A DNA stretch of 35,386 nt from Candidatus Aminicenantota bacterium (lineage in GTDB: Bacteria; Acidobacteriota; Aminicenantia; UBA2199): NCBI GenBank assembly GCA_018262835.1, contig JADFDP010000020.1:1-35386 (forward strand), read 5' to 3'. Within the stretch, counting starts at the first letter, position 1, and every line of letters begins with the position of its first letter. Below the pieces are notes generated by a model. It saw only the letters and a program-made list of their open reading frames with translations, was not told where the DNA came from and ran no database searches. Below are positions 24,106-31,463 of this stretch, one piece after another. The translations under genes were made by a program, and so were the position numbers.

Positions 24106-25743
24106 ATGCCGAACAAGAAATTCTGGCTGAACTACGCGCTTTGCTGGCTGGCGCTGGCGGGCTTCTGGTGGTGGCTGCAGGTGGGGTACTTTTATGTCCA
24201 GCATGAACGCCTGAAAGTCAAGCCGCTCGAGGTCATCTGCCTGGCCTTCTTCGCCATACTGATCAGCATGGTCAGCGATAGCGAATTTGACGCCGTCAAG
24301 ATCAACCCGGGCATCAAATTGTTCGTATTCAAGATCCTGGGGCCGGTTTTGCGCAGCCGCTTCGGCTTCCTGCTGCCGCTTTTCCTGCTGGGGTTCACCG
24401 GGTTTCTTTTTTTTCAGTCGCGGCAGGTCCACCTGGCCTGGAAAAAAATCCCCTTGTCCGCCCATGTCCTGGTGGTCACCCCGGACGGCGAGAGAGAGAT
24501 CACCGGGGAAATGCGCGGCGCCGACCGCTATGTCCTTCCCCTGGACCGCGGCCTGCTGCGCGACGGCACATTGGAGGTCCGGGACGACTACGGCATGCTG
24601 AGGCAGGGCAAGGCGTTGAGCCGGGTGTTCGGCTGGTGGAGATATCTGAGCGCGGGAAAATTCGACCTGGGCGATCATTTCAGCCAGGACGAATTCGGCA
24701 AGCCCGTCAAGGTCGCCATCCATTTCCTGAGCGCGGAAAACCAATATGAGACGGATGAAGGTTCGCTCAATCCGACTTCCGCCTGCTGGAAAAAATTCTC
24801 TCCCGAGGGCGGCATCCCGGCCTTCTTCGCCTCCGTGGCCGACGCCTATTCCAGGCAAAAGAAACCGTTCGCCGTCGGCGCTTATGTTCCGGCGGTTCAT
24901 GAGAACGTGAACTACATGTGCCGGTTCACCAGCCGGCAGCGCCTGGAGATCGTCGACGAGAGGGTGGAGCTGACGGCCGCCGTCCTGGCCGAGCTCACGG
25001 GCATGGCCCGGCGCATCGTCGACAACGACAGCCAGAATGATTATTCGGATTTCCATAATTGGTTCCGCTCCTTTTCCCCCAAATCCAAGAACCGGATCGT
25101 GGCCCGCGTGGTCGGGGAGCTGGCCGTCGCTCCGGGCTGGCGGCGGGAATTGAACCGCAACAACATCATGGGCATGGGGAACCTGCTCGATCTCTTCACC
25201 CAATGCACCAGCGAGCTGAATGACGAGAACATCCGGCTTTTGTTCACCAGCGCCTTTCCCCTCTTTGACGAATACCTGGGAGAGAGCCGGATCATCCTGC
25301 CCATGGTCGCCCTGCTGAGGCTTTCCGCCAGCATCTGCGGGCAAAACGCGAAAACGGAAACAAATGAATCCTATCAAAACAAGCTGCTGGCCAGGCTGGA
25401 GGCCTTTTTCAAGGCCAGCTCCTACAACGTGATCAAATGGCGCTTCCTGCGTTGCGCGCGGGGGCACGTGAACGACCTGCCGACAAAAAATTCGCTGCCG
25501 GGCTACGTTTCCTGCCTGCGGGCCGTCCTGGACGGCGGCGCCAACTACGTCCGCTCGGCGGCGGCGGACCTGGTCGGCGCCCTGCGCGGGAAATGGGGCG
25601 GCCAGGCGGAATTCGACGGGCTCTACCGGGATTTTCTCGCGGACAAGAGCCGCTGGCCCTTCACCCGGCAGGAGGTCGAGCTGCAAATCGAAAGCCAGGT
25701 GGAAATTGCGCCCCGGGAAGCAGCGATCCGGATTCCGGATTGA
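24106..25743 (+). CDS. Large membrane protein of unknown function, third gene of protease operon
   Basis: I do not recognise this 545-residue protein. Three hydrophobic helices are clear (about residues 7-26, 41-57 and 84-103). A beta-rich region follows (about 110-260: HVLVVTPDGEREITGEM ... YVLPLDRGLLRDG). The C-terminal half is helical with repeated leucine-rich helices, perhaps HEAT-like (about 290-520). GGGGGAG lies upstream of the ATG at 24106. The strict order membrane scaffold, cytoplasmic trypsin-like protease, membrane protein suggests a membrane-linked proteolytic device. This protein could be the sensor or the cleaved target. An intrinsic-terminator-like hairpin lies 134 bases downstream. 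Confidence 0.75.
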   Translation: MPNKKFWLNYALCWLALAGFWWWLQVGYFYVQHERLKVKPLEVICLAFFAILISMVSDSEFDAVKINPGIKLFVFKILGPVLRSRFGFLLPLFLLGFTGFLFFQSRQVHLAWKKIPLSAHVLVVTPDGEREITGEMRGADRYVLPLDRGLLRDGTLEVRDDYGMLRQGKALSRVFGWWRYLSAGKFDLGDHFSQDEFGKPVKVAIHFLSAENQYETDEGSLNPTSACWKKFSPEGGIPAFFASVADAYSRQKKPFAVGAYVPAVHENVNYMCRFTSRQRLEIVDERVELTAAVLAELTGMARRIVDNDSQNDYSDFHNWFRSFSPKSKNRIVARVVGELAVAPGWRRELNRNNIMGMGNLLDLFTQCTSELNDENIRLLFTSAFPLFDEYLGESRIILPMVALLRLSASICGQNAKTETNESYQNKLLARLEAFFKASSYNVIKWRFLRCARGHVNDLPTKNSLPGYVSCLRAVLDGGANYVRSAAADLVGALRGKWGGQAEFDGLYRDFLADKSRWPFTRQEVELQIESQVEIAPREAAIRIPD

Positions 25744-25876
25744 TCGCGTCGGAGCTTTATGCCAAAGAATCTGCGGTTTCAAACAAAGGGGAGCTGGGCG
25801 TTGTTGCGGCTTTTGTTTGTGAAGCGGCATTTTATCCCTCGGGCGGGTCCATGACTCCGCCTATTCAACTAGATCC

Positions 25877-25906
25877 GAAGGGCGGCCGTGGGGAGGGCCG
25901 CCCTTC
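25877..25906 (+). terminator. Strong hairpin downstream of the protease operon
   Basis: GAAGGGCGGCC pairs perfectly with GGCCGCCCTTC around an eight-base loop, followed by ATTATTTCGCCCC. The T-run is poor. It is related in sequence to the AAGGGCGGG...CCGCCCC repeat family, so it may be a repeat acting as terminator. Confidence 0.55.
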
Positions 25907-25924
25907 ATTATTTCGCCCCTTGCC

Positions 25925-26198
25925 TTTGTTTTTGCCAATCACCTGCAACCTGTCGCCTATTGCCTTATTTTTCTTCAACCTCGAACTTCGAACCTCGTTC
26001 TTCTCTTTATTTTGCCTTTGCCTTTTCTTCCCTATCGCCACTGGCCACTCGCCTCTAGCCTTTTCTTACTTTTTACTTTTACCTTTTTACTTTTACCTTT
26101 TACCTTTGTATTTTCTTTAACTTCGAACGTCGAACATCGAACTTCGAACCTGTCTTAATCTCCTTAACTTCGAACTTCGAACGTCGAACCCCGTCTTT
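25925..26198. repeat. Mosaic of short-word arrays
   Basis: Fragments in order: half of the 150-bp element (CACCTGCAACC, TTGCCTTATTTTTCTT, TCGAAC words), GCCACTGGCCACTCGCC words, TACTTTTTACTTTTACC words, then two NTCGAAC arrays (26119-26150 and 26168-26190). No gene is supported between 25,744 and 26,258. Confidence 0.7.
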
Positions 26199-26209
26199 TC
26201 CTCTAGCCA

Positions 26210-26238
26210 TTGCCTTTCTGCCCTTTTTCCTGTATAAT
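26210..26238 (+). promoter_or_regulatory. Predicted promoter of the DUF3788-like gene
   Basis: TTGCCT (26210-26215), a 17-base spacer and a perfect TATAAT (26233-26238). Transcription near 26245 leaves a 14-base leader with GAGGT. Confidence 0.6.
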
Positions 26239-26258
26239 AAGTATTGAGGTTCCCCCCC

Positions 26259-26681
26259 ATGCTTCGACCTTCCCTGAACGACCCTGATGTTTTTCCTTCC
26301 GACTCCGTCCTCTGCCGGCCGCTTGGCCGTGCCAAGGCTGCCTGGGACGCTTTCATGCTGCTGCTGAAAAACGATTATCCGCAAATGTCGGTCGATTGGC
26401 GCTACTACAACGACGGCAAGAGCTGGCTGTGCAAGGTGACGCTCAAGGCCAACACCATATGCTGGGTCTCGGCCTGGGAAAACTTCTTCAAGATTTCGTT
26501 CTATTTCACCGCCAAGGCCGAACCCGCCATCAGCGCCAGCGGCCTGGGCGCCGAGTTGAAATATTCTTTCCTCCACCCCAAGGGCAGGTGCTCGCTCCGG
26601 CCGGTCGTCACCGATGTGAAAAAAAAGTCCGATCTGGATTCGATAAAGGAACTGATCGAGATCAAGCTGAAAGCCAAGTAA
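26259..26681 (+). CDS. DUF3788-like protein
   Basis: A 140-residue cytoplasmic protein that resembles DUF3788, a family of unknown function with a fold like that of ligand-binding SRPBCC/GyrI-type proteins. Matching features are the N-terminal PLGRAKAAWDAFMLLL, YPQMSVDWRYYNDGKSWLCKVTLKANTICWVSAW, a strand-rich middle and a basic C-terminal helix (SIKELIEIKLKAK). I prefer ATG 26259 over the track's TTG 26244 because the TTG lies at or before the predicted transcript start, while GAGGT is well placed for the ATG. It is a single gene with its own promoter. Confidence 0.7.
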   Translation: MLRPSLNDPDVFPSDSVLCRPLGRAKAAWDAFMLLLKNDYPQMSVDWRYYNDGKSWLCKVTLKANTICWVSAWENFFKISFYFTAKAEPAISASGLGAELKYSFLHPKGRCSLRPVVTDVKKKSDLDSIKELIEIKLKAK

Positions 26682-26753
26682 CCCGCCGAAACCAGGGCGG
26701 GCGCGATCCTACCGTGACGCGCCGCGTAGTACATTCCTTTTAGTCCTAATCCT

Positions 26754-26762
26754 TGCTATCAT
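26754..26762 (+). promoter_or_regulatory. Extended -10 of the 26,770 gene, near-leaderless
   Basis: TGCTATCAT ends seven bases before the ATG. The -35 region is weak. The transcript would start at or one base before the start codon. Confidence 0.45.
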
Positions 26763-26769
26763 TCTCCCC

Positions 26770-27477
26770 ATGAGCAATGAACTAGGCAACAGGTTGTATC
26801 GCGCGATAAAGTGGTTGTGGCTGCTGCTGCAGGCCCTGATCCTCCCCCTGGCCGCCCGGCATGCCGTAGCCGCTCCGGTGCGTTGGCCGCTAATCCTGCC
26901 GGCGCCGCTCCTCTTTTTCGCCGCCGCCGTGTTCCTGGTCCTGTGGCTGATCGCCCAATCGCTGCTGGCCATGGCCCGCTTCCCCCTGACCCTGAAAGGG
27001 GGCGCGCTCCTGGTCGGCGGCACCGTCGCCCAGTTCGCCTCGGTGGTCGCCGCCGGCGGCTCGCTGCCCGAAGCCGCCTATGCCCTCTTCTTCGCCACCC
27101 TGGCGGCCCTGGTCGTGCTGATCGCCATCATGGTTGTGCTCGCTTTCCGCCGGCGGATCGGTTCCCCGTGGGCCAGGCTGGCTGCCCTGCTGGCCCTGCT
27201 GCCCTTGGCCGGGCTGGTCTGGTTCCTGGCTGCCCCCCTGGGACCGGCCTTTTCCCGCCTGCCCTCAGGGCGGCAGGCTCTCGACTGGCTGGTCCTGGCG
27301 CTCAACTCCGGCCTGATCATCTTCAGCCTCTACCGCTTCTCCATCTTTGCCCCGGCGCCGGAAAACGACGCGGCCTACACGCGGGAGTGGGAACGCTGGG
27401 CCGCCCCGACCATCATTATCCTGATCCTCTCGGCGGTGACGGCGGTTGTGCTGGCAGGAGTCGGAAGCAGGGTATAG
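26770..27477 (+). CDS. Polytopic membrane protein, unknown
   Basis: A 235-residue integral membrane protein with about six hydrophobic helices. These include ALILPLAARHAVAAP, LLFFAAAVFLVLWLIAQSLL, ALFFATLAALVVLIAIMVVLAF, LAALLALLPLAGLVWFLAAPL and a final IIILILSAVTAVVLAGV. No conserved polar motif that would name a family is seen. Basic residues at FRRRIG suggest a cytoplasmic loop. There is no ribosome binding site before the ATG, in agreement with the near-leaderless promoter. It is a lone gene after the DUF3788-like one (88-base gap). Confidence 0.72.
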   Translation: MSNELGNRLYRAIKWLWLLLQALILPLAARHAVAAPVRWPLILPAPLLFFAAAVFLVLWLIAQSLLAMARFPLTLKGGALLVGGTVAQFASVVAAGGSLPEAAYALFFATLAALVVLIAIMVVLAFRRRIGSPWARLAALLALLPLAGLVWFLAAPLGPAFSRLPSGRQALDWLVLALNSGLIIFSLYRFSIFAPAPENDAAYTREWERWAAPTIIILILSAVTAVVLAGVGSRV

Positions 27478-27494
27478 GGCGCAGGGTAAGAATA

Positions 27495-27566
27495 AAATCC
27501 CAAATTCCAAGCACCAAATTCCAAATAAGCACCAATATCCAATGACCAAATGATCAAAACAAAGGC
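27495..27566. repeat. AATTCCAA-word array, copy 2
   Basis: CCCAAATTCCAAGCACC words run into CCAATGACCAAATGATC and AAAACAAAGGCA, the same order as at 16,912 and the inverse of 29,357-29,424. Confidence 0.75.
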
Positions 27567-27663
27567 ATTTTTTTTTTAATATTTTTCGCTGTTTTTAAAC
27601 TTTTGCATTTTTCTTGCCGTCTATCGTGTACCGTATGCCGTCTTTCCTTCTCTTATCGCCTTA

Positions 27664-27885
27664 TTCTTCAACATCGAACATCGAACCTTTTTTAAGGTCA
27701 TAGGTCCTGGGTATTAGGTCATAGGTAAGAAGATATCGCTAAATTGCTGTTAACCTATCACCCATCACCCATAACCCATCACCCATTGCCTTATTTTTTT
27801 TTAACTTCGAACCTCGAACTTCGAACCTCGTTCTTTTTTACTTTTTCCTTTTACCTTTATATTTTCTTCAACATCGAACCTTTAT
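27664..27885 (+). repeat. Dispersed ~150-bp element, copy 4, with extra arms
   Basis: TCGAAC words, AGGTCATAGGTCCTGGG, core GATATCGCTAAATTGCTG, CCCATCACC/CCCATAACC words, TTGCCTTATTTT and TCGAAC words (to 27834). A TACTTTTTCCTTTTACC array and one more TCGAAC word follow. Core identical to copies 1 and 2. No gene is seen from 27,478 to 27,890. Confidence 0.85.
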
Positions 27886-27890
27886 TTAGA

Positions 27891-29012
27891 CTAGATCAAT
27901 TCGCGCAGGAAAGGCAGCGCCGGGCGGACGCGGATCCCTTCCGGGGACAAGTAATCTTTTTTGCCCGTGGCGCTGATCTGCAGCGCTTCCACGTCCGGGA
28001 ACCTCTTTTTCAGGTAGCCAAGGGCCGGCGAGACCGGCGCGTCATCCCATTTCACCTCGATGAAGCGCAGCGGCTTGCGGCCGGCGCAGACAACGAAGTC
28101 GACCTCGCGGCCGTCAACGTCGCGGAAATACCTGAGTTCGAGGTCCAGGCCCCGGGCGTCCTGGTGGAAGTGCACCCATTTGAGCAGGTGCGAGGCCACC
28201 AGGTTCTCGAAGCGCTTGGGCGGGTCCGGAACCTGGCTCCAGTCATAGTGATAGTGCTTGGCCTCCTTTTTTACCGCCCGGATGGCGGGGGCGCCGAAAG
28301 GGGGAAGGCGGAACATGAAATACAATCTCTCCAGGACCAGCAGCCAGCGGCTCACCGTCTTGTGGCTCACCTGCAGGTCCTCGCGCAGGGCGTTGACCGA
28401 CAGGGGCGAACCGACAAGCTCGGGCAGACGCAGGGCCAGCAGCTCCAGGTTGCCGAGATCGAGGATGTGCTCCAGGGAAACGATCTCGTCCCGCAGCACG
28501 CGGCTGCGATAGGAGCGCGACCAGCGGCGCGCCGCCGTCTGCGAGCCCGACAGGAAGGGCTCCGGGAAGCCGCCCAGGGTCAGCAGGTCGAGCAGTTCCT
28601 GCGGCCGCTCCAACTTCAGCTCGGCCGCCGAGAACGGGTGCAGGCGCAGGAAATGGTAGCGGCCCTGCAGCGAGTCGCCGCCGAAGCGGTAGACGTCGAG
28701 GCGGGCGCTGCCGACGACCAGGATGTCCAGCCGGCGCTCCGGCTGGTCCACCAGGCCCTTCAAGTAATTCCGCCAGGAGCGGTACTTGTGGATCTCGTCC
28801 AGCACGAGCCCCCCCGCGGCCGGCAGTTCCCGGCGCAGTATGGTTTCCCGGTGTTCGGGGACGTCCCAGTTGAGATAGCGGCCCTTGGCGCCGATGATCC
28901 GCCGCGCCATGGTGGTTTTGCCGACCTGGCGGGGTCCGGCGACGAACACCATCTTTTTCTTGAGGTCGGCCCGCGCCTGCTTTTCCAGGTATCGTTCTTT
29001 CATGTCCTTCAT
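27891..29012 (-). CDS. AAA-family ATPase with DUF4143 domain
   Basis: A 373-residue protein of the AAA_14/DUF4143 group, common in anaerobes and of unsettled function. Walker A is GPRQVGKTT (residues 26-34) and Walker B is GLVLDEIHK (about 68-76). A sensor-like VGSARLDVYR and the LHPFSAAEL motif of this family follow. The middle has a winged-helix segment (NALREDLQVSHKTVSRWL). The C-terminal DUF4143 part carries a PD-(D/E)xK-like core (GREVDFVV ... LRFIEVKW), suggesting a nuclease or a degenerate one. A TTGACA-17-TATGCT promoter ends six bases before the ATG, so this message is also likely leaderless. It stands alone between repeat arrays. Confidence 0.92.
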   Translation of the reverse strand: MKDMKERYLEKQARADLKKKMVFVAGPRQVGKTTMARRIIGAKGRYLNWDVPEHRETILRRELPAAGGLVLDEIHKYRSWRNYLKGLVDQPERRLDILVVGSARLDVYRFGGDSLQGRYHFLRLHPFSAAELKLERPQELLDLLTLGGFPEPFLSGSQTAARRWSRSYRSRVLRDEIVSLEHILDLGNLELLALRLPELVGSPLSVNALREDLQVSHKTVSRWLLVLERLYFMFRLPPFGAPAIRAVKKEAKHYHYDWSQVPDPPKRFENLVASHLLKWVHFHQDARGLDLELRYFRDVDGREVDFVVCAGRKPLRFIEVKWDDAPVSPALGYLKKRFPDVEALQISATGKKDYLSPEGIRVRPALPFLRELI

Positions 29013-29018
29013 GTCTCA

Positions 29019-29047
29019 AGCATACTGTTATTTTTGCCGCATGTCAA
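29019..29047 (-). promoter_or_regulatory. Leaderless consensus promoter of the DUF4143 ATPase
   Basis: On the minus strand: perfect TTGACA (29047-29042), 17-base spacer, TATGCT (29024-29019), six bases, then ATG. Confidence 0.7.
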
Positions 29048-29110
29048 ATTTACTCGCGAGTTATTTCCCCTGCGGGTGAAAATACAAGCGCTGGTGCTTT
29101 GCCGATCTTG

Positions 29111-29424
29111 CTGTGTTAGCGATAGTGTTGGTAGCGAGCAGAATATTGAATTGTTTAGCCGATCAATTGCTGTTATTGAGACTAACACTTAGATTTAGCT
29201 CGTTAAAGTTACAGCTCGGCCTCTAACACTGTTTTTCTTCAACGTCGAACATCGAACATCAAGAAGGGCGGGTCCCAGACCGCGCCCCTACGATTCTGTG
29301 TCTTTTCTTCAACTTCGAACTTCGAACGTCGAACATCGAACCTCGTCCTTTGCCTTCGTTTGGGTCATTGGAATTTGGATGTTGGAATTTATTTGGAATT
29401 TGGTGCTTGGAATTTGGGATTTGA
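29111..29424. repeat. Mosaic of four repeat families
   Basis: Bases 29111-29231 are GTGTTAGCGATAG and CTAACACT words around the shared ACTTAGATTTAGCTCGTTAA block. Bases 29239-29262 and 29308-29345 are TCGAAC arrays. Bases 29264-29297 are the AAGGGCGGGTCCCAGAC hairpin. Bases 29357-29424 are the TTGGAATTTGG array. No gene is seen from 29,048 to 29,466. Confidence 0.75.
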
Positions 29425-29466
29425 TCTTTCGTGTGGGTCCGGACGCCGCCTCCCGATTCCCGGCGA

Positions 29467-30090
29467 TCATCTGATGAAATTCGTCCGGACCCTCTCCTCC
29501 GCTTCCGGCAGGGAGATCCCCGCTTTTTGCCCGGCTTGAATCGATTTTAAAAGCCAGGCCATGTTCCGCCCCAGCGTCCTCATGATCTGCAATCCTTCAA
29601 GGTCCTGGCGCACGTCCCGGGGGGTGTGGCCATGGACCATGTTCCAGTACTGCGATGAAACGACCGGCATGTTGTTGATGGTGAAATATTTGTTGAGCTG
29701 CTCGAACGCCGCACTGGCCCCGCCCCGGCGGCAGCTGACGATCGCCGCTCCCGGCTTGTAGGCGAAGCGCTCGCTGCCGGCGAAGAAGCAGCGGTCCAGG
29801 AACGATTTGATGAAACCGGAAGGCCCGGCGTAATGGACGGGCGAACCGAAGACAAAGCCGTCGGCTCCCTCGGCCTTGGCCAGCGCGACGTTGACGGCGT
29901 CATCGTCAAACACGCATTTTCCCAGTTGCGAGCATTTCCGGCAGGCCGTGCAGCCCCGGATCGGCTCTTTCCCCAGCTGGAATAGTTCCGTTCCGATATC
30001 CTGCTTGAGCAGCTCTTTTTCCACTTCACAAAGGGCCGTGTAGGTGCAGCCCTTGTCGTTCGGGCTGCCATTGACCAATAAGACTTTCAT
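29467..30090 (-). CDS. Iron-sulfur flavoprotein / NADPH-dependent FMN reductase family
   Basis: A 207-residue flavodoxin-fold protein that binds FMN. MKVLLVNGSPNDKGCTYTAL is the phosphate-binding start, FGSPVHYAGPSGFIKSFLDR the second flavin loop, and IVSCRRGGA the third. Cysteines 47, 50, 53 and 59 (GCTACRKCSQLGKC) form the compact cluster motif of iron-sulfur flavoproteins, so a [4Fe-4S] centre and low-potential electron transfer are likely. Such proteins are common in anaerobes. The ATG at 30090 has AGGAGG eight bases upstream. It overlaps a 34-residue ORF by four bases. Confidence 0.9.
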   Translation of the reverse strand: MKVLLVNGSPNDKGCTYTALCEVEKELLKQDIGTELFQLGKEPIRGCTACRKCSQLGKCVFDDDAVNVALAKAEGADGFVFGSPVHYAGPSGFIKSFLDRCFFAGSERFAYKPGAAIVSCRRGGASAAFEQLNKYFTINNMPVVSSQYWNMVHGHTPRDVRQDLEGLQIMRTLGRNMAWLLKSIQAGQKAGISLPEAEERVRTNFIR

Positions 30091-30191
30091 TTGTTATGCC
30101 TCCTGCATGGATCATGATCCTGGCGGGCGAGGGCCGGCGCCCCGACCAGGGCGACGATCGTCATCCAGCCTGTCTGCGGTTGCGAGTACAT
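30087..30191 (-). CDS. 34-residue ORF coupled to the flavoprotein gene
   Basis: MYSQPQTGWMTIVALVGAPALARQDHDPCRRHNK starts after an AGGGGG ribosome binding site six bases away and ends in an ATGA overlap with the flavoprotein gene. A TATAAT box lies about 20 bases upstream. It is not hydrophobic enough throughout to call a membrane peptide. It could be a leader peptide or the remnant of a longer gene. Confidence 0.4.
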   Translation of the reverse strand: MYSQPQTGWMTIVALVGAPALARQDHDPCRRHNK

Positions 30192-30209
30192 GAGGACCCC
30201 CTGAATACT

Positions 30210-30215
30210 ATTATA
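30210..30215 (-). promoter_or_regulatory. TATAAT box ahead of the small ORF and flavoprotein
   Basis: A perfect TATAAT on the minus strand whose first bases include the TAA stop of the upstream zinc-ribbon gene. The -35 region is poor. Confidence 0.4.
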
Positions 30216-30939
30216 TGTCAGTACCGTCCAGCAAATGCTGTTCGAGTAATTCCGGATATCCTTCCAGCCACGCCGTATTGACGCCGATGAACGTCTCTCC
30301 AGCCTCCGGCAGCTTTTGCCAGGCTGACAGCGTCTCCCTGGCCACGAAGCGCGCCGTTTTGTCGTCATCGCTTTTGTCGGGCAGGGTAAGGAGAAGAGCG
30401 CGACAGACGCGGGCATGGGCGTTCGCCCAAGCAACCAGGATCTCCGGGCAATCGCGGCGCATCGTTTCCACCAGGGCCTGGAGCCTGGCGCGCAGCCGGC
30501 CGGCTTCCGCGCGCTGGCTTTCCATGGAGTCATAGGCCTCCTTCTCCTCGGCCGGGCCGGGCCGGCCGCGGTCGATGTAGTCGCCCAGGCTGCCGGCCGC
30601 CCCCTGCAGGTCGTCGATCTCGCGCCGACGGCGCTCCAGCCCCACGGCCTGCTCCAGGCAAAAGGCTGTTGCCTGGGTGGGGGAGAGGCGGGTCAGCTCC
30701 TCCTGGTCCTCGGTGCCGTTGATCATGTATTCGTGGCTTTGGAGATAGCGATAGAACGTGCCGCATTGCGGGCAGCGGCGCACATGCGTCTTTTCGGGAT
30801 CAGCCGCCGGGTCAATGGCCGGCAGGACGATCAGCCGCTGCGCTGCTTCCGGCAGGGGCTGGTCATGCTGCGGCGCCAGATATTTTGCCAATGAAGTCTC
30901 GTTGTCCTTGAGCGGACTGCAGATCGGGCAGGCTCCGAT
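30211..30939 (-). CDS. Zinc-ribbon/coiled-coil protein, probable AUC start
   Basis: I do not recognise the family. The track starts at TTG 30891, but the frame upstream encodes GACPICSPLKDNETS. That supplies a first CxxC to pair with RRCPQCGTFY, so the real protein begins earlier. There is no ATG, GTG or TTG between the upstream stop and that segment. An ATC at 30939 sits five bases after a perfect GGAGGTG, behind a TTGCCG-17-TATAAT promoter. With that start the protein is 242 residues: an N-terminal zinc ribbon (CPIC and CPQC), a charged helical middle (LERRRREIDDLQGA ... RAEAGRLRARLQALVETMRRD), and an acidic C-terminus. It is probably soluble and self-contained. The start codon choice is an inference; the extended coding frame is seen directly. 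Confidence 0.68.
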   Translation of the reverse strand: MGACPICSPLKDNETSLAKYLAPQHDQPLPEAAQRLIVLPAIDPAADPEKTHVRRCPQCGTFYRYLQSHEYMINGTEDQEELTRLSPTQATAFCLEQAVGLERRRREIDDLQGAAGSLGDYIDRGRPGPAEEKEAYDSMESQRAEAGRLRARLQALVETMRRDCPEILVAWANAHARVCRALLLTLPDKSDDDKTARFVARETLSAWQKLPEAGETFIGVNTAWLEGYPELLEQHLLDGTDI

Positions 30940-30957
30940 GGTCCACCTCCAGCTGAA

Positions 30958-30986
30958 ATTATATAGGGTTCAGTCCCGGGCGGCAA
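30958..30986 (-). promoter_or_regulatory. Predicted promoter of the zinc-ribbon gene
   Basis: On the minus strand: TTGCCG (30986-30981), 17-base spacer, perfect TATAAT (30963-30958). The short leader then carries GGAGGTG. Confidence 0.6.
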
Positions 30987-30989
30987 GCA

Positions 30990-31410
30990 TCGGAATTAGA
31001 TCGGTTAAGCTACAGCTCGGCACTAACACTTTTCTTTATAGGGATTTGGTGCTTGAGATTTGGTATTTAAGAAGGGCGGGTCCCAGACGCCGCCCCTACG
31101 ATTCTGAGTCTTTGTCTTCAACATCGAACATCGAACTTCGAACGTCGAACTTCGTCCTTTGCTTTCGTTTGGGTCATTGGAACTTGGGATTTGGTGCTTG
31201 GATTTGGGATTTGAATTTTTGGCGGGGCTTAACCTCACCCCCGCACCCCCTCTCCTGATAGGCGAGGGGGCAAGGAATTGTGAGCGAGTCTGAGACGCCG
31301 CCCCTACATGCGGAAATGTCTTTTTCCTGCTAACACTAACACTATCACTAGCACTTTCTTCTCTAACTATTGCCTTTTGCCTTTTCTCATCCCCTCGCCC
31401 CTTGCCCCTT
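30990..31410. repeat. Mosaic of repeat families with hairpins
   Basis: Bases 30990-31033 are a half-copy of the TTAAGCTACAGCTCGGC/CTAACACT block. Bases 31041-31068 are GGATTTGGTGC words. Bases 31070-31105 are the AAGGGCGGGTCCCAGAC hairpin. Bases 31118-31158 are TCGAAC words. Bases 31165-31218 are TTGGGATTTGG words. Bases 31246-31270 are a CCCCCTC/GAGGGGG hairpin. TAACACTAACACTATC words follow at about 31331. No gene is seen. Confidence 0.72.
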
Positions 31411-31430
31411 TCATTTGACAAATTTTCCGT

Positions 31431-31436
31431 TATAAT
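31431..31436 (+). promoter_or_regulatory. TATAAT box of the 31,464 gene
   Basis: A perfect TATAAT. A TTGACA lies 10 bases upstream (31415-31420), too close to pair with it. The transcript would start near 31443 and carry AAAGGAG. Confidence 0.45.
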
Positions 31437-31463
31437 CTTGTTCGATTCACAAAGGAGCAAGCC

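Noticed and set aside
26060-26110. Tandem TACTTTTACC words as a CRISPR or microsatellite
   Set aside because: Words are degenerate and contiguous with no spacers, and they belong to the dispersed intergenic word families.
26119-26190. NTCGAAC arrays as LexA (CGAAC-N4-GTTCG) operators
   Set aside because: The words are direct repeats at seven-base steps and mostly lack the inverted GTTCG half-site; they also occur downstream of genes.
27744-29192. 482-residue + strand ORF opposite the DUF4143 ATPase
   Set aside because: Its start lies in a repeat array and the rest is the complement of a clear ATPase gene.
31415-31436. TTGACA and TATAAT at 31,415/31,431 as one promoter
   Set aside because: Only 10 bases separate them, too short for sigma70; only the -10 box is kept as a candidate.
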